A stretch of DNA of 53,947 nt from Deltaproteobacteria bacterium (GCA_016193465.1 JACPSE010000051.1:1-53947), one strand, 5' to 3'; counted from the first letter of the stretch, positions 44,191 through 52,423 are shown. Notes: generated by a model not told the origin, from the letters alone. Translations and numbers: made by a program.

Positions 44191-45186
44191 ATGCTGCTGA
44201 AGGAGCTAGGTGAGTTTGGCCTGATCGAAAGGATCCGTCAGGCCACCCCAAAGGGTCGCGGGGTGCGTATCGGGATCGGGGATGATGCCGCGTGGCTGGA
44301 CTGTAGGAACCACTCCCTCCTTGTTACTTCGGACCTGCTCATCGAGGGAATCCACTTTAACCTGAAATGGACCTCATTCTATGCCTTGGGGTACAAGAGC
44401 CTCGCCGTGAACCTGAGCGACATCGCCGCCATGGGAGGGCGCCCTGATTACCTGATTCTTTCCCTGGGCATCCCAGTTGACTTCAAGGCCGAGAATGTAG
44501 AAGAATTCTACTGTGGCATCAGGGCTCTTGCATCCCAAAGCGGTGTCGCGCTAGTGGGCGGGGATACGAGCGCATCGAGCCGTCTCTTCGTCAATGGCTG
44601 TCTGCTCGGCCATGCTCCGCGCAGGCCAGTTACTCGGAGTGGCGGAAGGGCTGGAGATGACCTCTGCGTTACCGGAACTTTAGGAGACTCCGCCCTGGGA
44701 CTGAAACTCCTGAAACAAAAAAGCGTCCGAGGCAATAATAAGGAGCATACCTATCTCATCTCCCGCCACCGTTTTCCAACCGCTCGTCTTAAGGCAGGAA
44801 TCATGCTAGCGCGGGAAAGGCTCGCAAAGGCGATGATCGACGTGAGCGACGGGTTGCTGCAAGATTTAACCCATCTCTGTAAAGCAAGCGGCATGGGCGC
44901 CGTGATCTGGGAGGATGCCCTGCCTCTTTCCCGCGCCTACCGGACCCTTGCCGGCAAAAAAGGGCCGCTCTACGCCCTCACGGGCGGAGAGGATTACGAG
45001 CTCCTCTTTTGTCTGAGACGCCGGGACCGGGGTCGACTGGAAAAAATCAAAAAGCATCTGGGAGTCCCCATAGCCCGGATCGGCACGTGCGTTGCCGCTC
45101 GCGAAGGGATAAAAATTATCAACCGCCAGGGAAGTCCTCTATCCATCTCTATTACAGGCTACGATCACTTCAGAAACAGACACTAG
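44191..45186 (+). CDS. thiL: Thiamine-monophosphate kinase ThiL
   Basis: A 331-residue ThiL that phosphorylates thiamine monophosphate to the active diphosphate cofactor. Family motifs are RIGIGDDAAWLD, LLVTSDLLIEGIHFNLKW, GYKSLAVNLSDIAAMGGRPDYLILS, VALVGGDTSASSRLFVNG and AMIDVSDGLLQDLTHLCKASG, followed by LTGGEDYELLFCL, covering the metal-binding aspartates and the PurM-like fold. Length is normal. It stands between lon and larB without other thiamine genes in view. Confidence 0.96.
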   Translation: MLLKELGEFGLIERIRQATPKGRGVRIGIGDDAAWLDCRNHSLLVTSDLLIEGIHFNLKWTSFYALGYKSLAVNLSDIAAMGGRPDYLILSLGIPVDFKAENVEEFYCGIRALASQSGVALVGGDTSASSRLFVNGCLLGHAPRRPVTRSGGRAGDDLCVTGTLGDSALGLKLLKQKSVRGNNKEHTYLISRHRFPTARLKAGIMLARERLAKAMIDVSDGLLQDLTHLCKASGMGAVIWEDALPLSRAYRTLAGKKGPLYALTGGEDYELLFCLRRRDRGRLEKIKKHLGVPIARIGTCVAAREGIKIINRQGSPLSISITGYDHFRNRH

Positions 45187-45264
45187 GGTTCAGTGGCGCG
45201 ACATATGCCAAATAGTAAGGGAAGAGCACTCCGGCGCCGACCCGGAAGGATAGACAGAAGGTAG

Positions 45265-46014
45265 ATGGACGCGCAGGCGCTAGCAGGGCTTTTAGAAGGG
45301 GTGCGGCGCGGCAAAGTAAGTGTCTCGCGGGCGCTAGAGAGGCTGCGCCATCTTCCCTTTGAGGATCTTGGTTTTGCCAAGGTAGACCACCATCGCGCGC
45401 TCAGGCAAGGCTTCCCAGAAGTCATCATGGGAGAAGGAAAAGAACCGTCTGAAATCGCTGCCATTGCGCGGGCTATGCAGCGCCGCCGGGCAAATGTCTT
45501 GATCACCCGACTTTCGGCAGAGAAAATGGCTAGGCTCAAGAAACAAATCAAGGGGCTCCGTTATCAGCCAAGAGCACGCGCGGCGACCTGGGTCGCAAGG
45601 CCCATTCGTCAGCGCGGACGGGGTTCCGTCTTGATTGTCTGCGCGGGAACGTCGGATATCCCGGTGGCGGAGGAAGCAGCGCTGACGGGGGAAATAATGG
45701 GCAACCGCGTGGAGCGCCTGTTTGATGTCGGGGTCGCCGGCATCCACCGCCTGTTAGAGAACCGGGAAAGGCTTTTTTCAGCCTCCGTCCTGGTGGTGGT
45801 TGCGGGGATGGAAGGGGCACTACCCAGCGTGGTCGCGGGGCTGGTTGACAAGCCAGTCATCGCTGTCCCAACAAGCGTGGGCTATGGGGCCAGCTTCCAT
45901 GGCATCGCCGCACTTTTGGGGATGCTGAACTCCTGCGCCGCTGGAGTGATGGTAGTGAACATCGACAACGGATTCGGAGCGGGCTTTGCAGCCAGCCTCA
46001 TCAATCGGGTATAA
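45265..46014 (+). CDS. larB: Nickel-pincer cofactor biosynthesis protein LarB
   Basis: A 249-residue LarB, the nicotinate-adenine-dinucleotide carboxylase/hydrolase that makes the precursor of the nickel-pincer cofactor of lactate racemase-type enzymes. The N-terminal segment has [50 protein letters not shown]. The C-terminal PurE-like domain has [52 protein letters not shown] and [21 protein letters not shown], with the active-site Cys in the last. Length matches the family. larC, larE and any lactate racemase are absent from the window, so the pathway partners must lie elsewhere. Confidence 0.94.
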   Translation: MDAQALAGLLEGVRRGKVSVSRALERLRHLPFEDLGFAKVDHHRALRQGFPEVIMGEGKEPSEIAAIARAMQRRRANVLITRLSAEKMARLKKQIKGLRYQPRARAATWVARPIRQRGRGSVLIVCAGTSDIPVAEEAALTGEIMGNRVERLFDVGVAGIHRLLENRERLFSASVLVVVAGMEGALPSVVAGLVDKPVIAVPTSVGYGASFHGIAALLGMLNSCAAGVMVVNIDNGFGAGFAASLINRV

Positions 46015-46025
46015 GTTCATTGCCT

Positions 46026-46340
46026 ATGCAGTGCTTTCACTGCGGCCGGGAGGTACGGGAGACGACGCATACCCAAAAGGGATACCGGGTAGATTATTAC
46101 CTGCTCCATACGGGACGGACGGAGTGGGCCTTCCTCAAAGACCCCAAAGAGGATGGAGCTACGCTTCACTACCTCAAATTACAGGACCCCATAGACATCG
46201 TCAGTTGTGCCGACTGTTATGCCAATCCACAGATTCGACAGCGGCTGGAGCAAGACTTCAACGGATCGGCGTCGATCCTGAACGGAGAGGGAGTAAAGGC
46301 TGCGGAAAAGAATACTTCACCCCAACCGGACCATGGATAA
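46026..46340 (+). CDS. Small protein with two CxxC pairs
   Basis: A 104-residue protein starting MQCFHCGREVRETTHTQKGY (CxxC near residue 3), with a second pair CADC near residue 61, suggesting a structural zinc site. I do not recognise a named family. ATG 46026 is chosen; a TTG at 46020 is an alternative. It begins 11 bp after larB and overlaps the archease gene by 8 bp, so it belongs to the larB-archease operon. The middle contains an aromatic segment (YLLHTGRTEWAFLKD). Confidence 0.75.
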   Translation: MQCFHCGREVRETTHTQKGYRVDYYLLHTGRTEWAFLKDPKEDGATLHYLKLQDPIDIVSCADCYANPQIRQRLEQDFNGSASILNGEGVKAAEKNTSPQPDHG

Positions 46341-46758
46341 CCTAAAGAGATATCGCATTTTGACCCGTTCCTCGGACTTGGCCATTAAAGTCTTTGGCAA
46401 GACTCAGGCCGAGCTCTTCACCAACTCGGCCTTCGCCCTCTTTGACCTGATGACCGATGTCGAGAAGGTAGAGGTGCGCGACCACCTGCCCCTGGAGGTG
46501 GAGGGAGTGGATCGCGATGACCTCATGGTCAACTGGATGCGCGAGCTCCTCTACCTTTTTCAGGGGAGCGGATACCTGCTGAAAGAGTTCCAGGTCCTCG
46601 AGGCCAAGGAGACTTACGTCCGAGGGCAGGTGAGCGGGGAAAAATACGATCCTGATCGTCACGAGCTGCAGCGCGAATTTCGTTCCGTGGTCTACCACCA
46701 AAGCCGGATGGAAAAGACCGGGGACCAGTGGACGGCCCAAGTGATCTTCGAGCTCTGA
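46333..46758 (+). CDS. Archease family protein
   Basis: A 141-residue archease. It starts NLKRYRILTRSSDLAIKVFGKTQAELFTNSAFALFDLM, matching the archease N-terminus including the metal-binding Asp, followed by LEVEGVDRDDLMVNWMRELLYLF and the C-terminal YDPDRHELQREFRSVVYHQ and WTAQVIFEL. In known systems archease speeds multiple turnover of the RtcB RNA ligase, usually from an adjacent gene. Here rtcB is not in the window; neighbours are a small Cys protein and an HD phosphohydrolase. The HTAD motif of typical archeases is RSSD here, so the activity may be altered. Confidence 0.9.
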   Translation: MDNLKRYRILTRSSDLAIKVFGKTQAELFTNSAFALFDLMTDVEKVEVRDHLPLEVEGVDRDDLMVNWMRELLYLFQGSGYLLKEFQVLEAKETYVRGQVSGEKYDPDRHELQREFRSVVYHQSRMEKTGDQWTAQVIFEL

Positions 46759-46763
46759 GGAAA

Positions 46764-48167
46764 ATGGCGCAACCGATCGAGAGCGAATATGAAGGGATCG
46801 CCCTGGTGGCCGATCCCATTCACCGCTACGTCCCGTTCACGGTGCCGCAAGCAAAGGGGGAGGTCACAGAGAAAGAGATCATCGATTCCCCCTGGGTTCA
46901 AAGACTGCGCTATATCTATCAGCTCCAGAGCGCCCGCTGGGTCTTTCCCTCGGCAGAGCACAGCCGATTCCAACACTCCCTTGGGGCGATGCACCTCGCG
47001 GGCGAGTTTGCCAGGCACCTCTATCCCTCGCTGCGACGGGTCTTGGGAAGCGATTGCCCCTCTGCCCCTTTTATCGAAGAGTACATGAGAATCACCGGGC
47101 TGCTGCATGATGTCGGCCACGGCCCTCTCGGCCACTTTTTTGACGATAACTTTCTGGCCGATTTTAAAATCACCCACGAGGACATAGGGCAGAGCATCAT
47201 CCAAGAGAGACTGGGCGCCTTAATCGCTCAACTGCGGCGCAGTCCCAGCGGCGTCTTTGCTGCCGGCGAAGAGTTGCGTCCCGAGGATATCGCCTTTCCC
47301 ATCAAAAAGAACGGCAAGGACGACCACCGTAAGCCCAGGTGGGTAAGGCTGCTCCAACCTTTGACCAGTGGCATCTTTACTTTCGACAATCTCGACTACG
47401 TTTCGCGCGACTCCTACATGTGCGGCGTCGCCGTCGGGCCCATCGATCGCGACCGGCTCATGCACTATAGTTTTTTCTCCCCCAAGGGGCTCACCCTCCA
47501 CAAAGCAGGAAACGCAGCGCTAACGATGTTTTTGAATGCCCGGCTCTACCTTTACACCAACGTCTATTATCACCGTACCACCCGCGCCATAGATCTCCAC
47601 CTGAGGGAAATCTTCCCCGGGACCATGAAGGTAATTTTCCCGGGAAACCCGCTGGACCATATGGAAGCGTACCTCCATCTCACCGACTGGTCTCTGCTGG
47701 AGGAAGTCTCGCGCTGGCGCCGAAGCAAAACCCCAAACCAATCGTTGACACGCGAATGGGGGAGAATCCTGGACCGCGACATCAAATGGAAGATGGCCTA
47801 TGACCGGACCCTCTCCTTGAACGAACTGCGCTATGGCGTAGCCTTGATCCAGGACACCGATTGGGAAAAGCGGATCCGGGCGGCGCTTCCCCCCTCGGCC
47901 CACGACCTGGTATTCCGAGTAGATATGGCAACTCAAGACCCCCGGCCAGAAAGCCCGTTCGCCATGGGAAAGAAGCAGATCTATATCTTCGATCCCTCCA
48001 CCGGCGAGATCGAGAAGGAATCCCTCTCCGAGCTTTTCGAGTTCATCCCTTCCAAGGTGGTGCAGTTCCGGGTCTTCGCCCTGGATCACGAGAACGACCG
48101 CCTGCTGGCCGAAGTAGCCGAAGCGACCCTTAAAGGCGGGACGCCTGCCGTAAAGACGAGCGTATAA
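46764..48167 (+). CDS. HD-domain phosphohydrolase (YdhJ/dGTPase-like)
   Basis: A 467-residue HD superfamily protein of the dGTPase-like group. It starts with DPIHRYVPFTVPQAKGEVTEKEIIDSPWVQRLRYIYQLQSA, a signature of this COG1078-type family. The metal site is formed by SAEHSRFQHSLGAMH, RITGLLHDVGHGPLGHFFDD and later IFTFDNLDYVSRDSYMCGV. ATG 46764 is chosen because GAGG lies 5 bp upstream and the frame opening at 46728 lies inside archease. It starts 5 bp after the archease stop. The substrate could be a dNTP or another nucleotide; an antiphage dNTPase role is known for some HD proteins but nothing here shows it. Confidence 0.92.
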   Translation: MAQPIESEYEGIALVADPIHRYVPFTVPQAKGEVTEKEIIDSPWVQRLRYIYQLQSARWVFPSAEHSRFQHSLGAMHLAGEFARHLYPSLRRVLGSDCPSAPFIEEYMRITGLLHDVGHGPLGHFFDDNFLADFKITHEDIGQSIIQERLGALIAQLRRSPSGVFAAGEELRPEDIAFPIKKNGKDDHRKPRWVRLLQPLTSGIFTFDNLDYVSRDSYMCGVAVGPIDRDRLMHYSFFSPKGLTLHKAGNAALTMFLNARLYLYTNVYYHRTTRAIDLHLREIFPGTMKVIFPGNPLDHMEAYLHLTDWSLLEEVSRWRRSKTPNQSLTREWGRILDRDIKWKMAYDRTLSLNELRYGVALIQDTDWEKRIRAALPPSAHDLVFRVDMATQDPRPESPFAMGKKQIYIFDPSTGEIEKESLSELFEFIPSKVVQFRVFALDHENDRLLAEVAEATLKGGTPAVKTSV

Positions 48168-48177
48168 AGTCAGCCCC

Positions 48178-49368
48178 ATGAAGGTTCCTCTCCTTGACCT
48201 CAAAGCGCAGTATCGAAGGATCGGGGCCGAGGTGCGTCAGGCGATCGATGAAGTTCTGGAATCCCAGCAGTTCATCTTAGGCCCTACGGTGCAAAGATTC
48301 GAGGAGCAGGCAGCTTCCTATCTGCAATGTAGCTCTGCCATTGGCGTTGCCTCTGGCAGCGATGCGCTGCTCCTCTCCCTGATGGCGCTCGGTATCGGCG
48401 CCGGCGATGCGGTTGTGGTCCCGCCTTTCACCTTTTTCTCTACGGTATCGTGCATCACACGCCTCGGCGCAACTCCCATTTTCGTTGACATCGATCCTGA
48501 GGGCTGTCTGCTGGACACAAGGAAGGTAGAGGCGCTATTTGAAGAACGCTGCCGCCCCAACCCTGATGGGCAAGGTCTGATAGAATCGCAGAGCCAGCGA
48601 CAGATCAAGGCTATCCTGCCGATTCATCTCTTCGGTCAATGTTGCCCTATGGCGCCGCTTGTTAGCCTTGCCCAAAGGCACCGCCTCCACATCGTCGAGG
48701 ACGTTGCTCAGGCGTTTGGCGCCAGCGCCTTGCCCTCCCCAGGTGTTGCCAAGCCGGCGGGTACCGTTGGGGACTTGGGCTGTTTCTCCTTTTTCCCGAC
48801 AAAAAATTTAGGCGCCATGGGCGACGGCGGGCTGGTGGTAACGAACCAAAAGGCGCTGGCCGCAAGGGTAAAAATGCTTAGGACCCACGGGGCAAACCCA
48901 AAGTACCATCATCAGGCCGTAGGGCTGAATTCCCGTTTGGATGCCATACATGCCGCTGTGCTAACCGTCAAGCTCCGCCATGTGGAACAGTGGTGCCAGG
49001 AGAGGATCCGGCGCGCCCGTCTCTATCAAAAGCTTTTCTCGGAAACTGGCCTGGTGGGAAAGCAGATCATTGGCCTTCCTCCCTTAGGCAGTGGAAAGAG
49101 CCATGTCTTTAACTACTACGTGATCCAGGTGAAGCAGAGAGACGAGCTAAGACAATACCTCAGGCAGCAGGGAATTCAGAGCGAGGTCTACTATCCCCTT
49201 CCCCTGCACCTGCAGCCCTGTTTTGCTGACCTCGGCCATAAGAGGGGGGATTTTCCCAACTCAGAACTCGCGGCCTCCCAAGTCCTTGCCCTCCCCATGT
49301 ATCCGGAGCTCGCCCTGAAACAGCAAGGAGTCGTGGTCCAGGAAATCAAAAACTTTTACCGCGCCTGA
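48178..49368 (+). CDS. DegT/DnrJ/EryC1/StrS-family aminotransferase
   Basis: A 396-residue PLP-dependent enzyme of the sugar aminotransferase family. Motifs are VPLLDLKAQYRRIGAEVRQAI, QFILGPTVQRFEEQAASYLQ, GVASGSDALLLSLMALGIG, HIVEDVAQAFGA and FFPTKNLGAMGDGGLVV, with the PLP-binding Lys in PTKNLG near residue 211. Such enzymes transfer an amino group to keto-sugars of nucleotide-linked sugars for O-antigens or antibiotics. It is located between the HD protein and the SIS-domain gene, so it may contribute an amino sugar to surface glycans; the substrate is unknown. Confidence 0.94.
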   Translation: MKVPLLDLKAQYRRIGAEVRQAIDEVLESQQFILGPTVQRFEEQAASYLQCSSAIGVASGSDALLLSLMALGIGAGDAVVVPPFTFFSTVSCITRLGATPIFVDIDPEGCLLDTRKVEALFEERCRPNPDGQGLIESQSQRQIKAILPIHLFGQCCPMAPLVSLAQRHRLHIVEDVAQAFGASALPSPGVAKPAGTVGDLGCFSFFPTKNLGAMGDGGLVVTNQKALAARVKMLRTHGANPKYHHQAVGLNSRLDAIHAAVLTVKLRHVEQWCQERIRRARLYQKLFSETGLVGKQIIGLPPLGSGKSHVFNYYVIQVKQRDELRQYLRQQGIQSEVYYPLPLHLQPCFADLGHKRGDFPNSELAASQVLALPMYPELALKQQGVVVQEIKNFYRA

Positions 49369-49432
49369 CTCCGCTTTACCCCTCCTTCCCCTTGTGGTAG
49401 AAAACTACCTTGACAATCTCTAAGGAGGAGGC

Positions 49433-49531
49433 ATGGCAAAGGCGCCACTGGTGCGAAGGCTATTTGAGGAGGCCTTAGCCCGCCACGGCATTAAGGGCCG
49501 GATGGAAAAATATCACCAAAAAAATCCATGA
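49433..49531 (+). CDS. 32-residue ORF translationally coupled to the SIS-domain gene
   Basis: The ORF encodes a basic 32-residue peptide, MAKAPLVRRLFEEALARH followed by a lysine-rich end. It has the best ribosome binding site in the region (AAGGAGGAGG, spacing 1-3 bp from the ATG). Its TGA overlaps the ATG of the SIS-domain gene (ATGA at 49528-49531). It may be a true small protein or a leader peptide controlling translation of the downstream gene. Amphipathic-helix character is suggested by the spacing of hydrophobic and charged residues. Confidence 0.55.
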   Translation: MAKAPLVRRLFEEALARHGIKGRMEKYHQKNP

Positions 49532-50103
49532 AAGACGCAATCGCCAAAGCTTTCGAGGAAAGCATCCAGGCAAAAAAATCGTTCCTCAAGGAAAATCTCA
49601 GCACGCTGATGACAACCATCGAGGTGATCGCGCAGGCCTTTCTGCGCGGCAACAAGTTCCTCATCTTGGGAAACGGCGGCAGCGCCGCAGATGCGCAACA
49701 CATCGCCGCGGAATTTGTCAATCGCTTTCGCATTGAAAGGCCCCCTCTGCCCGCGCTGGCCCTCACTACCGACACCTCCGCCATCACCAGTATCGCCAAC
49801 GACTACGATTATAAGGAGATCTTTGCCAAGCAGATCAAGGCTCTGGGGAAAGAAGGGGACGTGGTCCTTGCCATCTCCACAAGCGGCAATGCCGCGAATG
49901 TCCTGGCAGCGATTGAGACCTGCAAAAAGCTCAAGATCATCACCGTGGGGCTCACCGGCGGCGACGGCGGCAAGATGGCACGGCAAGTGGACTACCTCTT
50001 GCGTGTCTCTGAAGGCAAAAACACCGCGCGCATCCAGGAAACCCACATCCTGGTCGGCCACGTCATCTGCGAGATGGTGGACCAGAGGCTCTTCTCCGTG
50101 TAG
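49528..50103 (+). CDS. gmhA: SIS-domain phosphoheptose isomerase-like protein
   Basis: A 191-residue SIS-domain protein of the GmhA/DiaA group. Motifs are NKFLILGNGGSAADAQHIAAEFVNRF (phosphosugar binding), ALTTDTSAITSIANDYDYKEIFAKQI and VVLAISTSGNAANVLAAIETCK. GmhA converts sedoheptulose 7-phosphate to D-glycero-D-manno-heptose 7-phosphate, the first step to LPS core heptose. The length (about 192) and the SAADAQH motif fit. DiaA, a replication-initiation regulator, is a close paralogue, so the symbol is probable rather than certain. Translation is coupled to the 32-residue ORF. Confidence 0.88.
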   Translation: MKDAIAKAFEESIQAKKSFLKENLSTLMTTIEVIAQAFLRGNKFLILGNGGSAADAQHIAAEFVNRFRIERPPLPALALTTDTSAITSIANDYDYKEIFAKQIKALGKEGDVVLAISTSGNAANVLAAIETCKKLKIITVGLTGGDGGKMARQVDYLLRVSEGKNTARIQETHILVGHVICEMVDQRLFSV

Positions 50104-50121
50104 CCCTCCTCCCTTCCGCCA

Positions 50122-51069
50122 ATGGCAAAAAAAAACTTCAAGCCGCTAGATCTCTCCAAGGTCAGAACCTATCCGCTGAAAAAGCGCTTTAGCAAAGTCA
50201 ACCAAACCCTTTTAGGAAAAAAGCTGCAAAAAGGCGCTCGCCTGCGCTCTTTTATCCGAGGACTCCCGGATATCCTCGCGGCGCAAAATCTCAAGGAGAT
50301 CGTCCGCAGGATCGCACGCGCACACCGCAACGATAAGACCATCCTTTTAGGGATGGGCGCCCACCCGATCAAAGTCGGCCTTAGCCCGCTGATTATAGAC
50401 TTTATGGAAAGGGGCATTGTCAGCGCCGTGGCGCTGAACGGCGCCGGCATCATCCATGACTTCGAGATCGCCTTTATGGGCGAGACCTCCGAAGATGTCG
50501 CCACCAGCCTCAAGGATGGGAGCTTCGGCATGGCGGCAGAGACCGGCAGCTTCTTGAACCGCGCCATCACCCGGGGCTACGACCGAGGGCAAGGAATCGG
50601 CAGAGCTGTCGGCGAGGCGATTCTCAAAGCCCGTCTGCCCAATCACCGGCTGAGCATCCTTGCCAGCGGCGCGAGACTGGGCATTCCGGTCACTGTCCAC
50701 ATCGGCATCGGCACGGACATTATTCACATGCATCCCGGCGCCGACGGCAAGGCCTTGGGGGAAGGAAGCCTGAAGGACTTTCATACCCTGGCCTCGGTGG
50801 TGGCGACGCTCAGGGACGGAGTGTTTCTCAATCTGGGCTCTGCGGTGATCCTGCCTGAAGTGTTCTTAAAGGCCCTGAGTCTGGCACGCAACCTGGGCCA
50901 CCCGGTCCGCAACCTCACCACCGTCAACCTCGACTTTATTCCCCACTACCGCCCGCTCACCAACGTGGTCACCCGCCCCACCCTGGACAGCGGCAAGGGA
51001 TACCACCTCACCGGTCATATGGAGATCATGGTCCCGTTGCTCTTCGCCGCGATTCTGGAGGAGTTATAG
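50122..51069 (+). CDS. Conserved protein of uncertain family (deoxyhypusine-synthase-like fold suspected)
   Basis: A 315-residue soluble protein without signal peptide. Strong family-like blocks are visible: ILLGMGAHPIKVGLSPLIID, ALNGAGIIHDFEIAFMGETS, VTVHIGIGTDIIHMHPGAD, LNLGSAVILPEVFLKALSLAR and NLDFIPHYRPLTNVVTRPT. I associate these with a bacterial family whose fold resembles deoxyhypusine synthase, but the hypusine lysine site of true DHS is not evident. It begins 18 bp after the gmhA-like gene and is surely co-transcribed, suggesting a sugar-phosphate or nucleotide-sugar role. The histidine-aspartate motifs (IHDFE, IIHMHP) could bind metal. The function is unknown. Confidence 0.82.
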   Translation: MAKKNFKPLDLSKVRTYPLKKRFSKVNQTLLGKKLQKGARLRSFIRGLPDILAAQNLKEIVRRIARAHRNDKTILLGMGAHPIKVGLSPLIIDFMERGIVSAVALNGAGIIHDFEIAFMGETSEDVATSLKDGSFGMAAETGSFLNRAITRGYDRGQGIGRAVGEAILKARLPNHRLSILASGARLGIPVTVHIGIGTDIIHMHPGADGKALGEGSLKDFHTLASVVATLRDGVFLNLGSAVILPEVFLKALSLARNLGHPVRNLTTVNLDFIPHYRPLTNVVTRPTLDSGKGYHLTGHMEIMVPLLFAAILEEL

Positions 51070-51431
51070 TGCCAGGAACTCTTATCCCTTGGCTCCAAGT
51101 GCCTCCTTGTCGGGACGGTCCGTTCGGGGACTCACCTCGCGCGCCGAAAGCAATGGGTCAGTGGGCTCTTTAAAGCGTTCACTCTCGGTGCTTTCGGCTT
51201 GCTCGGCAAGCCCCCTCACTCTCAGAGGAGAGGCCGAGGGGAGCGCGAGTGAGGCTGCGGACAAGCCCTGCGGGATCTCAAATGGCAGATCTCAAATTGC
51301 AAATATGAGATCTGAAATCTGCAATCTGAGATTCCGAGCGCAGCGAGGACAGCCCATCGGCCGCAGCCGAGAGCGCGTTCCCCGAGGACTCGGTCTATCG
51401 GCTGCGCTCGGAGGAGCCAGCCTTGCGTAAA
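51070..51431 (+). repeat. Repeat-rich non-coding spacer with nested inverted repeats
   Basis: No real gene is visible. Inverted repeats follow one another: GCCGAAAGCA/TGCTTTCGGC (51143-51152, 51189-51198); the hairpin GGCTTGC-TCG-GCAAGCC (51196-51212); CTCACTC/GAGTGAG (51215-51221, 51247-51253); AGATCTCA/TGAGATCT (51287-51294, 51306-51313) within degenerate 'atttgagat' units; and a perfect 12-bp pair TCCGAGCGCAGC/GCTGCGCTCGGA (51333-51344, 51401-51412). The pattern suggests REP/BIME-like elements or remnants of a transposed element. Confidence 0.6.
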
Positions 51432-52103
51432 ATGAAAATTTCCCGTCGAGAATTGATGCAGCTCTACCGCCGCCTTTACCGTCATTACGGCAACCTCCAG
51501 TGGTGGCCGGGGGACACTCCATTGGAGATCTCCGTAGGCGCGATCCTCACGCAAAATACCGCCTGGACCAATGTGGAAAAGGCGATCAAGCGCCTCAAAG
51601 AGACGCGCTCTCTGAACGTCGCTGCGTTAGCGCGGATGAGTCATAGCCGCCTGGCGCCCCTTATCAAGTCGGCAGGCTATTTCAACGTAAAGGCGCGACG
51701 GCTTAAGCATTTCATCTCCTTTCTTCAGGGACACTACGGCGGCAGTTTAAGAAAAATGTTTACGCAGAAGCCGTCTCATCTGCGTGAAGAGCTTCTCTCC
51801 GTAAACGGCGTGGGGCCTGAAACGGCCGACTCCATCCTGCTCTATGCCGGGCAGAAACCTTCTTTTGTCATCGACGCCTATACCAAAAGGATCCTCTCGC
51901 GCCACGGTGTCATGCCGTACGAAAAGAGCTACGATGACTTTCGACAACTCTTTATGAAGCACCTTCCCCCGGATGCGCCTTTCTACAACCAGTACCACGC
52001 CATGTTCGTCAACGTGGGGAAAGATTTCTGCCGCAAGAAACCTCTCTGCGACTCCTGCCCCCTCAACGGCTGGCGCAGCGTCCCCCCGCTCCGGACCGAC
52101 TAG
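51432..52103 (+). CDS. HhH-GPD DNA glycosylase, MagIII/Nth-like
   Basis: A 223-residue helix-hairpin-helix base-excision glycosylase. The N-terminal half has GDTPLEISVGAILTQNTAWTNVEKAI and the hairpin is LLSVNGVGPETADSILLYAG followed by FVIDAYTKRI with the conserved Asp. At the position of the Nth catalytic lysine (GVGRKTAN) there is Glu (GVGPETAD), as in MagIII-type 3-methyladenine glycosylases, so an AP-lyase activity is unlikely. The C-terminal cluster is CRKKPLCDSC with only three cysteines instead of four, so a standard 4Fe-4S site is doubtful. ATG 51432 is used; TTG 51423 is possible. Confidence 0.87.
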   Translation: MKISRRELMQLYRRLYRHYGNLQWWPGDTPLEISVGAILTQNTAWTNVEKAIKRLKETRSLNVAALARMSHSRLAPLIKSAGYFNVKARRLKHFISFLQGHYGGSLRKMFTQKPSHLREELLSVNGVGPETADSILLYAGQKPSFVIDAYTKRILSRHGVMPYEKSYDDFRQLFMKHLPPDAPFYNQYHAMFVNVGKDFCRKKPLCDSCPLNGWRSVPPLRTD

Positions 52104-52153
52104 CGAAAATTTCCCCTTGCCCGCAAAGTCCCGCCTCGGTTACACTTACGCCT

Positions 52154-52423
52154 ATGGCGGATAGTCCCCCACAAATTACCGATCTGACTAGGAAGTTTGA
52201 GCAGAACATTGACTCTTACCGCAATCAAGCCTACGGCGAGGCCGAGGTCCGGGTGGAATTCATCAACCCGTTCTTTGAAGCCCTTGGCTGGGACGTAACC
52301 AACAAGGCGGGCTATGCCGAGGCCTACAAAGATGTTATCCATGAAGATGCCATTAAAGCGGGCGCGACAAAAGCACCAGTCTTCACAATTTTATTGAAGC
52401 AAATTGCTGTGAGTTTCGTCTAA
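52154..52423 (+). pseudogene. N-terminal stump of a restriction-modification enzyme-like gene
   Basis: The 89-residue frame starts PPQITDLTRKFEQNIDSYRN and continues EAEVRVEFINPFFEALGWDVTNKAGYAEAYKDVIHEDAIK, which is the N-terminal region of type IIG/type I-like restriction-methylation proteins that normally exceed 900 residues. The resemblance stops at TKAP (about position 52376), followed by about 15 unrelated residues and a stop. The nuclease core, methyltransferase and target-recognition regions are absent. It sits 184 bp before the broken integrase, so the truncation is likely tied to the mobile-element history. Confidence 0.75.

Noticed and set aside
51089-51430. Open frames on both strands in the spacer after the uncharacterised gene
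   Set aside because: They run through nested inverted repeats, have low-complexity translations and no good ribosome site.
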